Source of the DNA: Mucilaginibacter agri
Lineage (GTDB): Bacteria; Bacteroidota; Bacteroidia; Sphingobacteriales; Sphingobacteriaceae
Assembly: GCF_009928685.1 (NCBI RefSeq)
Contig: NZ_WWEO01000042.1
Coordinates: 1 to 64,000, forward strand
Length of the DNA: 64,000 nt
Direction of reading: 5' to 3'
The position numbers and the translations under genes were made by a program. Shown here piece by piece: positions 24,917 through 33,734 of this stretch (positions are counted from its first letter, which is position 1; each line of letters starts with the position of its first letter). A model generated the notes under the pieces. It was given only the letters and a program-made list of their open reading frames with translations. It ran no database searches and was not told the DNA's origin.

Positions 24917-25558
24917 TTAATCTGCAATATATGCCAGATCTGCGTGCTGATAGGCAGGCTTTTGTACTTGTACCTTTAACCTTTTAAACGTTTGCATAGG
25001 GCCTTCGGCTGCAAACAGATTAATAAGCCATGCAGGTACATTACCACCCGGATCCAGGGCCAGGGTATACTCTATGTCCAGTTTATTATTACCTAATGGT
25101 GTTATTACCCATTTGCCTACAGATTGCGTTACCCGCACTATGCCCTGTTTTTGCGGTATATAGTCGCCAATACAGGGCGCATCAATGGTTATAACTTTAG
25201 TTTTAGGATGCTGCTTTACCATAATATGGCATATAAAATCGCGGTTTTCTACCGGCCAGGGCACAGCAACTTCCGAATAATAGTACAACTCCGATGGCGA
25301 AACCTGCTTTAACACGGTGGCCGATTTGGTATGATAAGCCCAACTAACGCTGTTCTTAATATCCATAATAACGGCCACAAATTGTGCCGGGGTAGCCTCT
25401 AACTGGCAGTTAACTTTAACAGCCTTGAAGCTCGTACCTTCTACCGAACGCATGTAAACCTTAATGCCTTCGTCTTCGGTTTTTAATTTCCAGTTGTCCT
25501 GTGCGTGGGCTGCTATTACGCTAAAAATCAGTGCAAAGGATAGTATTATTTTATTCAT
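24917..25558 (-). CDS. START-domain protein, secreted
   Basis: 213 residues with a signal peptide (MNKIILSFALIFSVIAAHA). The mature part resembles a START/SRPBCC lipid-binding domain: WKLKTEDEGIKVYMR, SFKAVKVNCQLEATPAQFVAVIMD, SWAYHTKSATVLKQVS and ENRDFICHIMV. Bacterial START proteins bind hydrophobic ligands. Probably periplasmic. Ligand unknown. Confidence 0.88.
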   Translation of the reverse strand: MNKIILSFALIFSVIAAHAQDNWKLKTEDEGIKVYMRSVEGTSFKAVKVNCQLEATPAQFVAVIMDIKNSVSWAYHTKSATVLKQVSPSELYYYSEVAVPWPVENRDFICHIMVKQHPKTKVITIDAPCIGDYIPQKQGIVRVTQSVGKWVITPLGNNKLDIEYTLALDPGGNVPAWLINLFAAEGPMQTFKRLKVQVQKPAYQHADLAYIAD

Positions 25559-25620
25559 TATTTGGATGCTCAGGGTCTCGTTCTACTACAAAGTAACGGA
25601 ACCTTACGCAGCCCAACCGC

Positions 25621-25836
25621 TTATTCGCCTTTTTTTGACGTTGCAACGATAATAATGCCTCCAATTAATAAAATACCGCCAAGATAAGGGGGCCACGCCA
25701 CTGTTTTTTCTCTGTCGGCCGATACTTGCAACGGTCCTGCGTCAATAATTTTTTCTTTCTTAGTGTAAGTAAAGCCCGTCCAAACCAACGTAATAATTCC
25801 AATTACTATCAGGGCAAATCCAATCATCTTTTTCAT
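25621..25836 (-). CDS. Small membrane protein, DUF3185-like
   Basis: 71 residues with two hydrophobic segments (about 4-22 and 48-66) and a polar middle with an ISO pattern DAGPLQVSADREK, typical of DUF3185-like proteins. Function unknown. Confidence 0.65.
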   Translation of the reverse strand: MKKMIGFALIVIGIITLVWTGFTYTKKEKIIDAGPLQVSADREKTVAWPPYLGGILLIGGIIIVATSKKGE

Positions 25837-25935
25837 ATCAGCAAAAATATTTTACAGTAAAGGGAATTGCAGGCTTATTGTTTTGATTACTATGGGAAGG
25901 GGGCTATTGTTAAAAGTGCGGAGGCTTTAAATTAC

Positions 25936-26673
25936 TTATCCGCCAATAAATTTATAGAGGTATGGTGCCTTGTGCGCCATGCCTGTTTGTTTTTTGGCTA
26001 TCCGCTCCAATATTCCCAGGCTTAGCATTTTGCGTTGAAATGCCGGTCGTAACAATGGTTTGCCTAATATGGTCTCATAAAGCCCTTGCAAGTCGCCCAT
26101 GGTAAAGGTTTCTGGTAAGAGGTTAAAGCCAATCAGCTTACGGTCCAGATCGGTTTGTAAGGTTTCGAGCGCTTTTCTGATAATCTCCTGGTGGTCTTCC
26201 AGCATTACTGGCGGCAGATTGGTTATATCAAACCACTGGCAGCTGTCGGATATCGCGTCGGGAGTTGGGATGGCTTTTGTAAAGTCGATCAGGGCATAAT
26301 ACCCGACGGAAATAAAGCGCTGTAATAACCAGTGGCTATCATCAATAAAATGCCCGTTGGCCACTATAATCTGTTTAAGCTGGCTTGCATTATGCCGGCT
26401 TAAATCGCCGAAAACATAAAACTGTTCGAGGTAGATATTACTCAGAGCTGTACGTTCGTGCAGCACACGTTTGGCGGCATTGTTAAGATCCTCGTCTTGT
26501 TGGATAAAGCCTCCAGGTAACGCAAACAATGGCGTGTTTTTATATTCCAGTAACAAGATTTTCAGTTGGCCGTTGTGATAACCAAATATAACGGCATCCA
26601 AAGCCAGGCCGGGCATAAACGCCGCCCAATCTATTTGACTTGCCTTTTGTTCAGAATTACCTGCCATGTTCAA
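25936..26673 (-). CDS. Nudix-domain transcriptional regulator (NrtR/AraR-like)
   Basis: 245 residues. Residues about 14-150 form a Nudix fold (LDAVIFGYHNGQLKILLLEY, GGFIQQDEDLNNAAKRVLHERT). In the Nudix box the final REUxEE reads RVLHER, so two acidic residues needed for catalysis are missing. A winged-helix part follows (about 160-245: MGDLQGLYETILGKPLLRPAFQRKM). This arrangement fits NrtR/AraR regulators, which sense a sugar or ADP-ribose and do not hydrolyse. It is divergent from the carboxylesterase gene and may regulate it. I kept the first ATG; MAGNS two residues later is also possible. Confidence 0.85.
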   Translation of the reverse strand: MNMAGNSEQKASQIDWAAFMPGLALDAVIFGYHNGQLKILLLEYKNTPLFALPGGFIQQDEDLNNAAKRVLHERTALSNIYLEQFYVFGDLSRHNASQLKQIIVANGHFIDDSHWLLQRFISVGYYALIDFTKAIPTPDAISDSCQWFDITNLPPVMLEDHQEIIRKALETLQTDLDRKLIGFNLLPETFTMGDLQGLYETILGKPLLRPAFQRKMLSLGILERIAKKQTGMAHKAPYLYKFIGG

Positions 26674-26805
26674 CGAAAATAAAATAAAAAGTTGACCGGG
26701 CAGAACATATAAATTATTATTGTAACAAATTGATACAATAATAATCGGTGATACGATTGTAAACTGATAATATTTGCTAACTTCAATTTATTAAACCTAA
26801 CAAAC

Positions 26806-28437
26806 ATGAAATTAAGGAGTTATTTACTGCTCTTACTACAGCTTGCTGCAGTTAACCTATTTGCCCAACAACCTACCGAGGCTACCATTGCTAATGGTAA
26901 ATTGGAAGGGGTGGCGCAAACTAATGGCATTCGCACCTTTAAAGGTATACCGTTTGCGCAGCCACCGGTTGGCGACCTGCGCTGGAAGGAGCCTCAACCG
27001 GTTAAAGACTGGACAGGTGTACGCAAGGCAGATCATTTTGGACCGCGCGCTATGCAGAAACCGGTTTTTGGCGATATGGGCTTTCGCTCGGATGGGATGA
27101 GCGAAGATTGTTTATACCTGAACGTATGGACACCATCTAAAACTGCCAATGCTGGCTTACCTGTTATGGTTTATTTTTACGGCGGGGGGCTGGTTGCAGG
27201 CGACGGTTCTGAACCGCGTTACGATGGCGAGAGCCTGGCAACCAAAGGTATTGTTACCGTAACGGTTAACTACCGCTTAGGCGTTTTCGGTTTCTTTTCG
27301 CATCCCGAACTTACCAAAGAATCGCCTCACCAAGCTTCGGGTAATTATGGATACCTCGATCAAAATGCTGCCTTGGTATGGGTACAAAAGAATATTGCAG
27401 CCTTTGGTGGCGACCCTAAACGCGTAACCATCGCCGGCGAATCTGCCGGCTCGATCTCGGTATGTGCGCAGATGGCTTCGCCGCTATCTAAGAATCTGAT
27501 AGCAGGTGCTATTGGAGAGAGTGGCGCGCCGTTTAACCCAACCCTGTTTCCAATTCCGTTAGCCGATGGCGAAAAGAACGGAACTACCTTTGCAGGCAAG
27601 GTTGGCGCAAATTCTCTGGCAGATCTTCGGGCTATTCCATCAGAAAAATTATTGGATGACGCTTACCAACCAGGCATGCCGCCAAACGCAACGGTGGTAG
27701 ATGGCTATTTTCTACCAAAAATGCCTGTTGATATTTTTAACGCAGGTGAGCAGGCCCAGGTTCCGCTTTTAGTAGGATGGAATTCAGCTGAGATACCATA
27801 CCAGGCATTTATGCGCGGACAAGCACCTACAGTAGAAAACTACCAGAAATTGGTGCGCGAGGCTTATGGGACACAGGCCGACGAGGTGTTGCGAATGTAT
27901 CCTGGGAACAATGAAACCGAGGTTATAAAATCTGCCACAGAACTGGCGAGCGACCGTTTTATATCATACAGTACCTGGAAATGGGCAGATTTGCAGGCCA
28001 AAACTGGCGGTAAACCTGTATACCGTTACTTGTTCTCTCGCAACCGCCCACCAATGACAGCTAAAATGGGTAATGCAACTGCCGGTTTAGCTGGCGGTGT
28101 AATTAAGGGTAACGACGCGGATGCCAACAAACCAAAACCACCCGTAGCTTACGACGGTGCTGCACACGCATCTGAAATTGAATATGCCTTAGGTAATTTA
28201 GCCACTAACACCGTTTATGCCTGGACTCCTGATGACTACAAAGTATCCAAAACCATGGAAGACTATTTTGCCAACTTCATCAAAACAGCAAACCCCAACG
28301 GTGGCGGCCTACCTAAATGGGCACCTAACACTGCAGGCAGCAAGGTACAATACATCAACATAAACGTAACCACCAAGCTGGAACCAGACACAACGCACGA
28401 GCGATATTTGTTTTTGGATAAACAGTATACGAAATAA
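26806..28437 (+). CDS. Secreted carboxylesterase type B
   Basis: 543 residues with a signal peptide ending in NLFAQ. Catalytic Ser lies in the GESAG box (TIAGESAGSIS); the oxyanion loop is FYGGGLVAGDG; the catalytic Glu and His lie in the NSAEIP and GAAHASEIEY regions. EDCLYLNVWTP is the second family signature. It cleaves carboxylic esters; the natural substrate is unknown. It is divergent from the Nudix-like regulator. A near-consensus TAATATTTG box precedes it. Confidence 0.92.
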   Translation: MKLRSYLLLLLQLAAVNLFAQQPTEATIANGKLEGVAQTNGIRTFKGIPFAQPPVGDLRWKEPQPVKDWTGVRKADHFGPRAMQKPVFGDMGFRSDGMSEDCLYLNVWTPSKTANAGLPVMVYFYGGGLVAGDGSEPRYDGESLATKGIVTVTVNYRLGVFGFFSHPELTKESPHQASGNYGYLDQNAALVWVQKNIAAFGGDPKRVTIAGESAGSISVCAQMASPLSKNLIAGAIGESGAPFNPTLFPIPLADGEKNGTTFAGKVGANSLADLRAIPSEKLLDDAYQPGMPPNATVVDGYFLPKMPVDIFNAGEQAQVPLLVGWNSAEIPYQAFMRGQAPTVENYQKLVREAYGTQADEVLRMYPGNNETEVIKSATELASDRFISYSTWKWADLQAKTGGKPVYRYLFSRNRPPMTAKMGNATAGLAGGVIKGNDADANKPKPPVAYDGAAHASEIEYALGNLATNTVYAWTPDDYKVSKTMEDYFANFIKTANPNGGGLPKWAPNTAGSKVQYININVTTKLEPDTTHERYLFLDKQYTK

Positions 28438-28441
28438 CAGA

Positions 28442-28466
28442 AAAGGCCTCGATAAGAGGCCTTTTT
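28442..28466 (+). terminator. Intrinsic terminator of the carboxylesterase gene
   Basis: AAAGGCCTC (28442-28450) and GAGGCCTTT (28456-28464) form a 9-bp stem with a 5-base loop and a T-run. Confidence 0.88.
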
Positions 28467-28530
28467 CGTAACGTGTATTTCTGCTCTATCTCCTTGGGAT
28501 CGTAAGAACCCATAAAAGGCATAACTTTTA

Positions 28531-28638
28531 AATTCCCTCCCTCGGGAGGGGCGCGGTCGGTCTGTGTTGCGGCAGGGAGGGGTCTCGTCGCAATTCAATC
28601 GCAGAAACCCCTCCCTAACCCTCCCAAAGGAGGGAATT
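28531..28638. repeat. Nested palindromic intergenic repeat
   Basis: Outer arms AATTCCCTCC (28531-28540) and GGAGGGAATT (28629-28638), and inner arms GGGAGGGGT (28575-28583) and ACCCCTCCC (28607-28615), are perfect reverse complements. The neighbouring CTCTCC...GGAGAGG block at 28660-28676 continues the pattern. The type is common in Bacteroidota intergenic DNA, and no ORF is contained. Confidence 0.75.
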
Positions 28639-28725
28639 GCGCCTCTCCAAAGCTTTCTACCTCTCCCCCGGAGAGGGCTGGGCTGAGGCATCTTGATTCC
28701 TGATTCTCGATTCTTGGCTCTCTTC

Positions 28726-30039
28726 TCAACCCACTTTCTTCTTATAAGCCCCCCAAACGTAGAACGGAATAGCTGCCATGAGTAAGATAAATCCGTAATA
28801 AACAGAACTTTGTCCGGCGCCGGCAATTTCCCATAACGAATATACAAAGGCCAGCAGACCTAATACAATGGCCGATAACCAGCCGCCGCTTTGCAGGGGC
28901 TTTTTCTCTACCCTGATAATAATGTACGAGGCGGCCGAGAATAGATAGGGGATGAGCATCATAAACACCGATAATAGTAACAGAAACCGGAATTGCTCTA
29001 CCAGGGCTTTGGTGTAGTTCATACCCATAAACAGCGAGATGATAATGCTGCTGATAATCATACCTACGTAAGGCGCACCCTTGCTGTTTTGCCGGGTAAA
29101 TATGGCCGGGAAAAGCTTGTCTTTAGCAATGGCGAATGGCACCTGGCCTTGCACCAATACCCAGCCGTTTAAGGCACCGAAAGCGGCAATAGCCACGCCT
29201 GCGCTAACCCAATACCGTGCACTCGGACCAAACATAAAAGCGGCTGCATCGGCATACGGGGTAACAGAATGTTGCAGAATTTTAGGCGGAATAATGCCCA
29301 TAACGCTTACGCTACCCAATACATATACCAACGTTGCGATAAGCAAACCAAGCATCGTCGCCTTTGCGATGGTCTTTCCAGGGTCGGCCACACTGCCCGA
29401 TGGGATGGTTGCAGACTCAATTCCGATAAAGGAGAACATCGTCATGGAGGCGGTAGCCGTAATGGCACCAAATACAGAAGTATTGGTGCTATTAAAAGGG
29501 TGGAAATTATCGAAGTGGATAAAAAATAATCCACCGATAGCTATTACAAATAGGGGGAGTAGCTTTAAAATGGTAGTAGCTAATTGCATATTGCCCGAGG
29601 TAGCGATGCCTCTGGTGCCAACCCACGTAAGTAACCAGATTGCGCTTAAGCCTGTAAGCACTGCGGCAAGTGTACTGGTTGCAAGTATGGGGAAGAAAGT
29701 GCTTAGTGCACTTACAAAGGAGATCGTAATAGCCGCATTGGCGCAAGAAGTGGCAAGATAGTATCCCCAGGCTACTAAAAAGCCGGCAAAATCGCCCAAG
29801 CCGTGGCGTGTGTACGCATAGGGGCCGCCGGTTCCTTCGGGGAGTAGCTTGCTTAGGTTACTGAACATCTTTGCTAAGAAGAACGAGCCGATAGCCGAAA
29901 ATACCCAGCCCAGCAGACTCACGCTACCGAAAGAAGCCATGGCTGCCGGCATCAGAAATACGCCCGCACCTATCATATTACCAACCACCAGCGAAGTGCT
30001 GGCCCATAAACCTATTTTGTTTTTGCTCGAAGCTGCCAT
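28726..30039 (-). CDS. APC-family amino acid permease (AdiC-like)
   Basis: 437 residues with about 12 membrane segments. The N-terminal IGLWASTSLVVGNMIGAGVFLMPAA is the APC substrate/ion-site helix with GAG. FMSTLLPEGTGGPYAYTRHGLGDFAGFL and IGIESATIPSGSVADPGKTI are like the AdiC/PotE group. Could be an amino acid/polyamine antiporter; the substrate cannot be told. The start fits the family; the flanking genes give no functional link. Confidence 0.9.
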   Translation of the reverse strand: MAASSKNKIGLWASTSLVVGNMIGAGVFLMPAAMASFGSVSLLGWVFSAIGSFFLAKMFSNLSKLLPEGTGGPYAYTRHGLGDFAGFLVAWGYYLATSCANAAITISFVSALSTFFPILATSTLAAVLTGLSAIWLLTWVGTRGIATSGNMQLATTILKLLPLFVIAIGGLFFIHFDNFHPFNSTNTSVFGAITATASMTMFSFIGIESATIPSGSVADPGKTIAKATMLGLLIATLVYVLGSVSVMGIIPPKILQHSVTPYADAAAFMFGPSARYWVSAGVAIAAFGALNGWVLVQGQVPFAIAKDKLFPAIFTRQNSKGAPYVGMIISSIIISLFMGMNYTKALVEQFRFLLLLSVFMMLIPYLFSAASYIIIRVEKKPLQSGGWLSAIVLGLLAFVYSLWEIAGAGQSSVYYGFILLMAAIPFYVWGAYKKKVG

Positions 30040-30181
30040 TTATAAATTCAAATTTTTCAGGAGAATGATAAGGTACGTATTTGCCGCGAAGGTAAAGAAT
30101 TTGGCTGCCATGTGTAATTAAGATGCTCGAAGTGTAATAGCGGAATATTTGACGGAATCTGGAGCTTTACAACTCAAAAAA

Positions 30182-30297
30182 TACTTAAAAGTCATAAAAA
30201 GTGGTGCATTCGTCTTTTGAGTCAGTGAAGTTGTTTGTTAAGATGTTGATAATCAGATGTAAGATAGGCGGTTTCACATGAAAATGACTTTTAAGTA
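30182..30297. repeat. Perfect 14-bp inverted repeat pair upstream of the DEAD-box gene
   Basis: TACTTAAAAGTCAT (30182-30195) and ATGACTTTTAAGTA (30284-30297) are exact reverse complements, 88 bases apart. Related GTGACTTTTAAGG bases occur at the DEAD-box start (30471) and TACTTAAAACTCAC near 30403. It fills the otherwise empty 349-base gap after the permease gene. Confidence 0.85.
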
Positions 30298-30305
30298 GGA
30301 ACACA

Positions 30306-30338
30306 GTGGTGCATATGGTGCATTGCACCATGCACCAC
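30306..30338. repeat. 33-base near-palindrome with GTGGTGCA arms
   Basis: GTGGTGCA (30306-30313) and TGCACCAC (30331-30338) enclose TGGTGCA-T-TGCACCA (30316-30330). A third GTGGTGCA lies at 30201-30208. It could be a strong hairpin in the leader of the DEAD-box gene or an operator. Confidence 0.8.
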
Positions 30339-30470
30339 CCTTTGGCGGCTTCGAAAAAAAAATTTTTGGATGAAACATTCGCAAGGCCACCTTCCTAATT
30401 TGTACTTAAAACTCACAAATGCTGATAACCACAACATTATTCCTAACTTGTGCTTTTTATTTTAGCGATA

Positions 30471-31706
30471 GTGACTTTTAAGGATTTTAATTTCAACGAG
30501 CAGTTGGCAGAGGGTGTCCAAAGCATGGGATACAATACACCAACCGCCATACAGGCCCAAGCCATACCTGTAATACTGGCAGGTAAAGATATTATTGCCT
30601 GTGCGCAAACAGGTACGGGTAAAACTGCTTCCTATTTGCTGCCGGTGTTAAACGGTATCAGCAATTCGGGGCACGGCCATCAGATCAGTACACTTATTTT
30701 AGGGCCAACGCGTGAGTTGGTTCAGCAAATAGATCAACAGGTGGAGGGCTTAGCCTACTTCACCGAAGTAAGCTCATTAGCCGTTTATGGCGGTGGCGAT
30801 GGCATGGCTTACGAACAGCAAAAGCGCGGTATCCAAAACAATGTGGATATTGTGATTGCCACGCCGGGAAGATTGATCTCATTCCTAACCTCGGGAGCGC
30901 TGAAATTAAACCATCTTAAATATTTTGTACTCGACGAGGCCGACCGTATGCTGGATATGGGCTTCTTTCAGGACATTATGCGCATTATTACCTATTTGCC
31001 GGCTAATCGACAAACCTTGCTGTTCTCAGCCACCATGCCAGGTAAGATCCGCACGTTGGCGCGTTCGATATTGAAAAATCCGGAACAAATTAATATTGCT
31101 ATTTCACAGCCGGCTGTAGGTATCAGTCAACAGATCTATAAGGTGCATGATGCCCAAAAAACTAAACTGATAGAGGTATTGCTCCGCAGCGGACTTTATA
31201 CCAGTACTATTATTTTTGCATCCACCAAAGAGAAGGTAAAGGCTTTGGCAAAAGACCTTAAAGCTGCCCATATTAATGCGGAAGCCTTCCATTCGGATAT
31301 GAATCAGGGAGAACGCGAAGAGGTACTCCTGAATTTTAAGAACAGACAATTACCTGTAGTTATTGGTACTGATGCCTTGTCGCGCGGTATCGACGTGGAA
31401 GGTATTGATCTGGTTATCAATTATGACGTGCCCGGCGACCCGGAAGACTATATCCACCGCATTGGCCGCACGGCCCGTGCGGCTACCACCGGTACTGCGG
31501 TAACCTTGGTTAACCGTAATGACGAGCGCAGGCTGGCAAACATCCAGGCATTGATTGATAAAAAAATAGAGGAAATAACTTTGCCTGCCGATATCGGCGC
31601 GATACCTGAGCAAAAGCCTCAGTTTGATAATCGTCGTAAAGGGGGGAGAAGGCCACAACGCAAAGGTGGCAGTGGGGCAAAAGGGCAAAGCCAAGGCAAG
31701 AAATAA
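30471..31706 (+). CDS. DEAD-box ATP-dependent RNA helicase
   Basis: About 411 residues from the GTG at 30471, which gives the family-like start VTFKDFNFNEQLAEGV; a GTG at 30450 would add seven hydrophobic residues and I think is not used. Q motif TAIQAQAIP; motif I AQTGTGKT; PTREL; TPGRL; DEAD; SAT; HRIGRTAR are all present. A basic Gly/Arg/Lys tail (about 385-411) may bind RNA. Likely role: ribosome assembly or cold-stress RNA remodelling. The repeat-rich leader may be a self-regulatory region. Confidence 0.94.
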   Translation: MTFKDFNFNEQLAEGVQSMGYNTPTAIQAQAIPVILAGKDIIACAQTGTGKTASYLLPVLNGISNSGHGHQISTLILGPTRELVQQIDQQVEGLAYFTEVSSLAVYGGGDGMAYEQQKRGIQNNVDIVIATPGRLISFLTSGALKLNHLKYFVLDEADRMLDMGFFQDIMRIITYLPANRQTLLFSATMPGKIRTLARSILKNPEQINIAISQPAVGISQQIYKVHDAQKTKLIEVLLRSGLYTSTIIFASTKEKVKALAKDLKAAHINAEAFHSDMNQGEREEVLLNFKNRQLPVVIGTDALSRGIDVEGIDLVINYDVPGDPEDYIHRIGRTARAATTGTAVTLVNRNDERRLANIQALIDKKIEEITLPADIGAIPEQKPQFDNRRKGGRRPQRKGGSGAKGQSQGKK

Positions 31707-31780
31707 TATCGCCCGACCATTCGTTTCCAAAAAACGCTTATTTTCGTGCCCATACATCCGGTTAATTAATACATGATATC

Positions 31781-32578
31781 GTGAGTGATTTTCAACCACA
31801 ATTACGCACTGTTAACGTAATCCGTTATGTTACACCGCTTCGCGAAGGAGGTTCTCTACCTGCTATAGCCGAGGCCGACGACGAATTTCTGTATGTGCTG
31901 AAATTTCGTGGGGCCGGGCAAGGTCTAAAAGCTTTGATTGCCGAACTGATAGGTGGCGAAATTGCCCGCTTATTAGGTTTTAAGATCCCGGAATTAGTAT
32001 TTGCCAACCTAGATACTGCTTTCGGCCGTACCGAACCTGATGAAGAGATCCAGGACTTGCTAAAGGCCAGCGTAGGCCTAAATTTGGCATTACACTATTT
32101 ATCTGGCGCCATTACTTTCGATCCGGTGGTGACAACACTCGATACTAAGTTGGCCTCTCAAATTGTTTGGTTCGACTGCCTGATTACCAATGTAGACCGT
32201 ACCCCACGCAATACCAATATGCTGATATGGCATAAAGAATTATGGTTGATAGATCACGGCGCCTCGTTATACTTCCATCACTCGTGGTATAACTGGCAAG
32301 AGCAAGCCAAACGTCCATTTGCGCAGGTTAAAGATCACGTATTGCTGCCGCGTGCCAGCGAACTGGAAGCCGTAGATACAGAATTTAAAACTATTTTAAC
32401 CCCTGATAAGATCCGCACCATTGTTAACCTGATACCCGACGAATGGCTGACCAAGGGTTTTGAAAATGAAACCCCGGAGGCTGTTCGCGATGTATATTTC
32501 GATTTCCTGACGACGCGCATTGCATCGTCGGACATATTTGTAAAAGAAGCACAACATGCCAGAGAATCACTTATTTGA
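31781..32578 (+). CDS. HipA-like Ser/Thr kinase, compact form
   Basis: 265 residues, starting at GTG. The region VLKFRG (K41) looks like the ATP-binding Lys, GGEIARLLGFKIP is the alpha-helical part of the HipA N-lobe, the catalytic loop is LITNVDRTPRNTNML with D139 and N144, and D158 in LIDHG takes the metal-binding place. It is shorter than E. coli HipA (about 440 residues) and lacks the N-terminal HipA_N part; there is no HipB-like gene. It overlaps the next gene by 23 bases, which suggests coupled translation. Target of phosphorylation unknown. Confidence 0.85.
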   Translation: MSDFQPQLRTVNVIRYVTPLREGGSLPAIAEADDEFLYVLKFRGAGQGLKALIAELIGGEIARLLGFKIPELVFANLDTAFGRTEPDEEIQDLLKASVGLNLALHYLSGAITFDPVVTTLDTKLASQIVWFDCLITNVDRTPRNTNMLIWHKELWLIDHGASLYFHHSWYNWQEQAKRPFAQVKDHVLLPRASELEAVDTEFKTILTPDKIRTIVNLIPDEWLTKGFENETPEAVRDVYFDFLTTRIASSDIFVKEAQHARESLI

Positions 32579-32939
32579 GTACGCCGTTATACGCGTTGTA
32601 CCAAGGGTGGAGCGCGAAGAATTTATAAATGTTGGTGTTATCTTATACTGTAAACGTCCGCAGTTTTTAGGTATTAAATTTACGGTGAACGAACCGCGAA
32701 TTCGTGCGTTATGCTCAGATCTCGACATCGATGTGCTTACAGACAACTTGAACGCCCTTACACAAATATGCCTCGGCAACAAAGAGGGAGGGCCTATTGC
32801 CACACTTGATGCAGCTTCGCGTTTTCGTTGGATAACCGCCACGCGCAGCACCGTTGTGCAGGCTTCTAAAGTGCATCCCGGACTGTGCCTGGATGCGGCT
32901 CAAACCCTCGAAAAGCTATTTGAGCAATTAGTGGCATAA
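32556..32939 (+). CDS. DUF3037 protein
   Basis: 127 residues. The first part, EYAVIRVVPRVEREEFINVGVILYC, matches DUF3037, whose function is unknown. It starts inside the end of the HipA-like kinase gene. A tight pairing of a HipA-like kinase with DUF3037 occurs in several phyla from memory, so it may be a partner, substrate or antitoxin of the kinase. No DNA-binding motif is seen. Confidence 0.85.
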   Translation: MPENHLFEYAVIRVVPRVEREEFINVGVILYCKRPQFLGIKFTVNEPRIRALCSDLDIDVLTDNLNALTQICLGNKEGGPIATLDAASRFRWITATRSTVVQASKVHPGLCLDAAQTLEKLFEQLVA

Positions 32940-33006
32940 TCAGCATAAAATCAATTGTTTTATTGTGATTTTATTTGGATATTGAATTACCAATTATTAA
33001 ATCATC

Positions 33007-33585
33007 ATGCCACACATCAACCTGCCGGCGGGCTTGCCGGGTATCAGAAGCCTGTTCACCTTCAGGCCAGAAACAGCAGTTCCGCTTAACTTTTTAGCCC
33101 AAACTTTGCTCCACAATCCGCATCCAACGCTAAGTGCCGGTGAGAGAGAGCTGATTGCAACTTACGTATCAAGTCTTAATGACTGTAAGTATTGTGCTAC
33201 CATACACGGTGCCATTGCCAAGCATCAACTGAACAAAGATGGCCAGACTGTAAAAGCTGTTGTAGCTGATATGGAAACCTCCCCCGTTAGCGACAAGTTG
33301 AAGGCATTGCTCCGTATTGCTGCCAAGGTACAAATTGGCGGCAAGAGCGTGACTGAAACTGATGTTGAGCTTGCTCACCAGGAAGGTGCCACCGATCTCG
33401 AAGTACACGATACCGTGCTTATTGCCGCTGCATTTTGTATGTATAACCGCTATGTAGACGGGCTGGCTACATTTCAGCCGGATGATGAAGAATTGTACGA
33501 CCAGATGGGGGCCCAGCGTGCCCGTGAGGGTTATCATAGCGGCCCTCTGAAGCTTACTAAAACAGAACCAGTTGAAGCGCAATAA
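33007..33585 (+). CDS. AhpD-like carboxymuconolactone decarboxylase family protein
   Basis: 192 residues. The redox motif is CKYC in LNDCKYCATIHGAIAKH, as in AhpD-type and peroxidase-related members. Such proteins reduce peroxides or act as thiol oxidoreductases. The protein is a single-domain all-helical form. It lies 67 bases after the DUF3037 gene; a separate promoter is possible. Confidence 0.88.
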   Translation: MPHINLPAGLPGIRSLFTFRPETAVPLNFLAQTLLHNPHPTLSAGERELIATYVSSLNDCKYCATIHGAIAKHQLNKDGQTVKAVVADMETSPVSDKLKALLRIAAKVQIGGKSVTETDVELAHQEGATDLEVHDTVLIAAAFCMYNRYVDGLATFQPDDEELYDQMGAQRAREGYHSGPLKLTKTEPVEAQ

Positions 33586-33734
33586 ATTGACTTGTTAGAA
33601 TAATAAGATTTTTAATACTATTAAGTAACTATATATAAGGGTGGAGTGGCCAAATGGTCACTTTTTTTATATATCGAAAACTATAAGTGTTTAATGGATA
33701 TTATATTATATAAATCATCATAAATCAAAAACAC

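Noticed and set aside
28263..28847. Minus-strand frame of 194 codons
   Set aside because: It runs through the terminator, the palindromic repeats and the ends of two genes; the product is low-complexity Arg/Gly-rich sequence.
29081..29761. Long plus-strand reading frame of 226 codons
   Set aside because: It lies wholly inside the APC permease gene on the other strand, and its product has no signal or family features; the permease has clear motifs.
31350..31799. Minus-strand frame of 149 codons
   Set aside because: Antisense to the DEAD-box gene; no conserved features.
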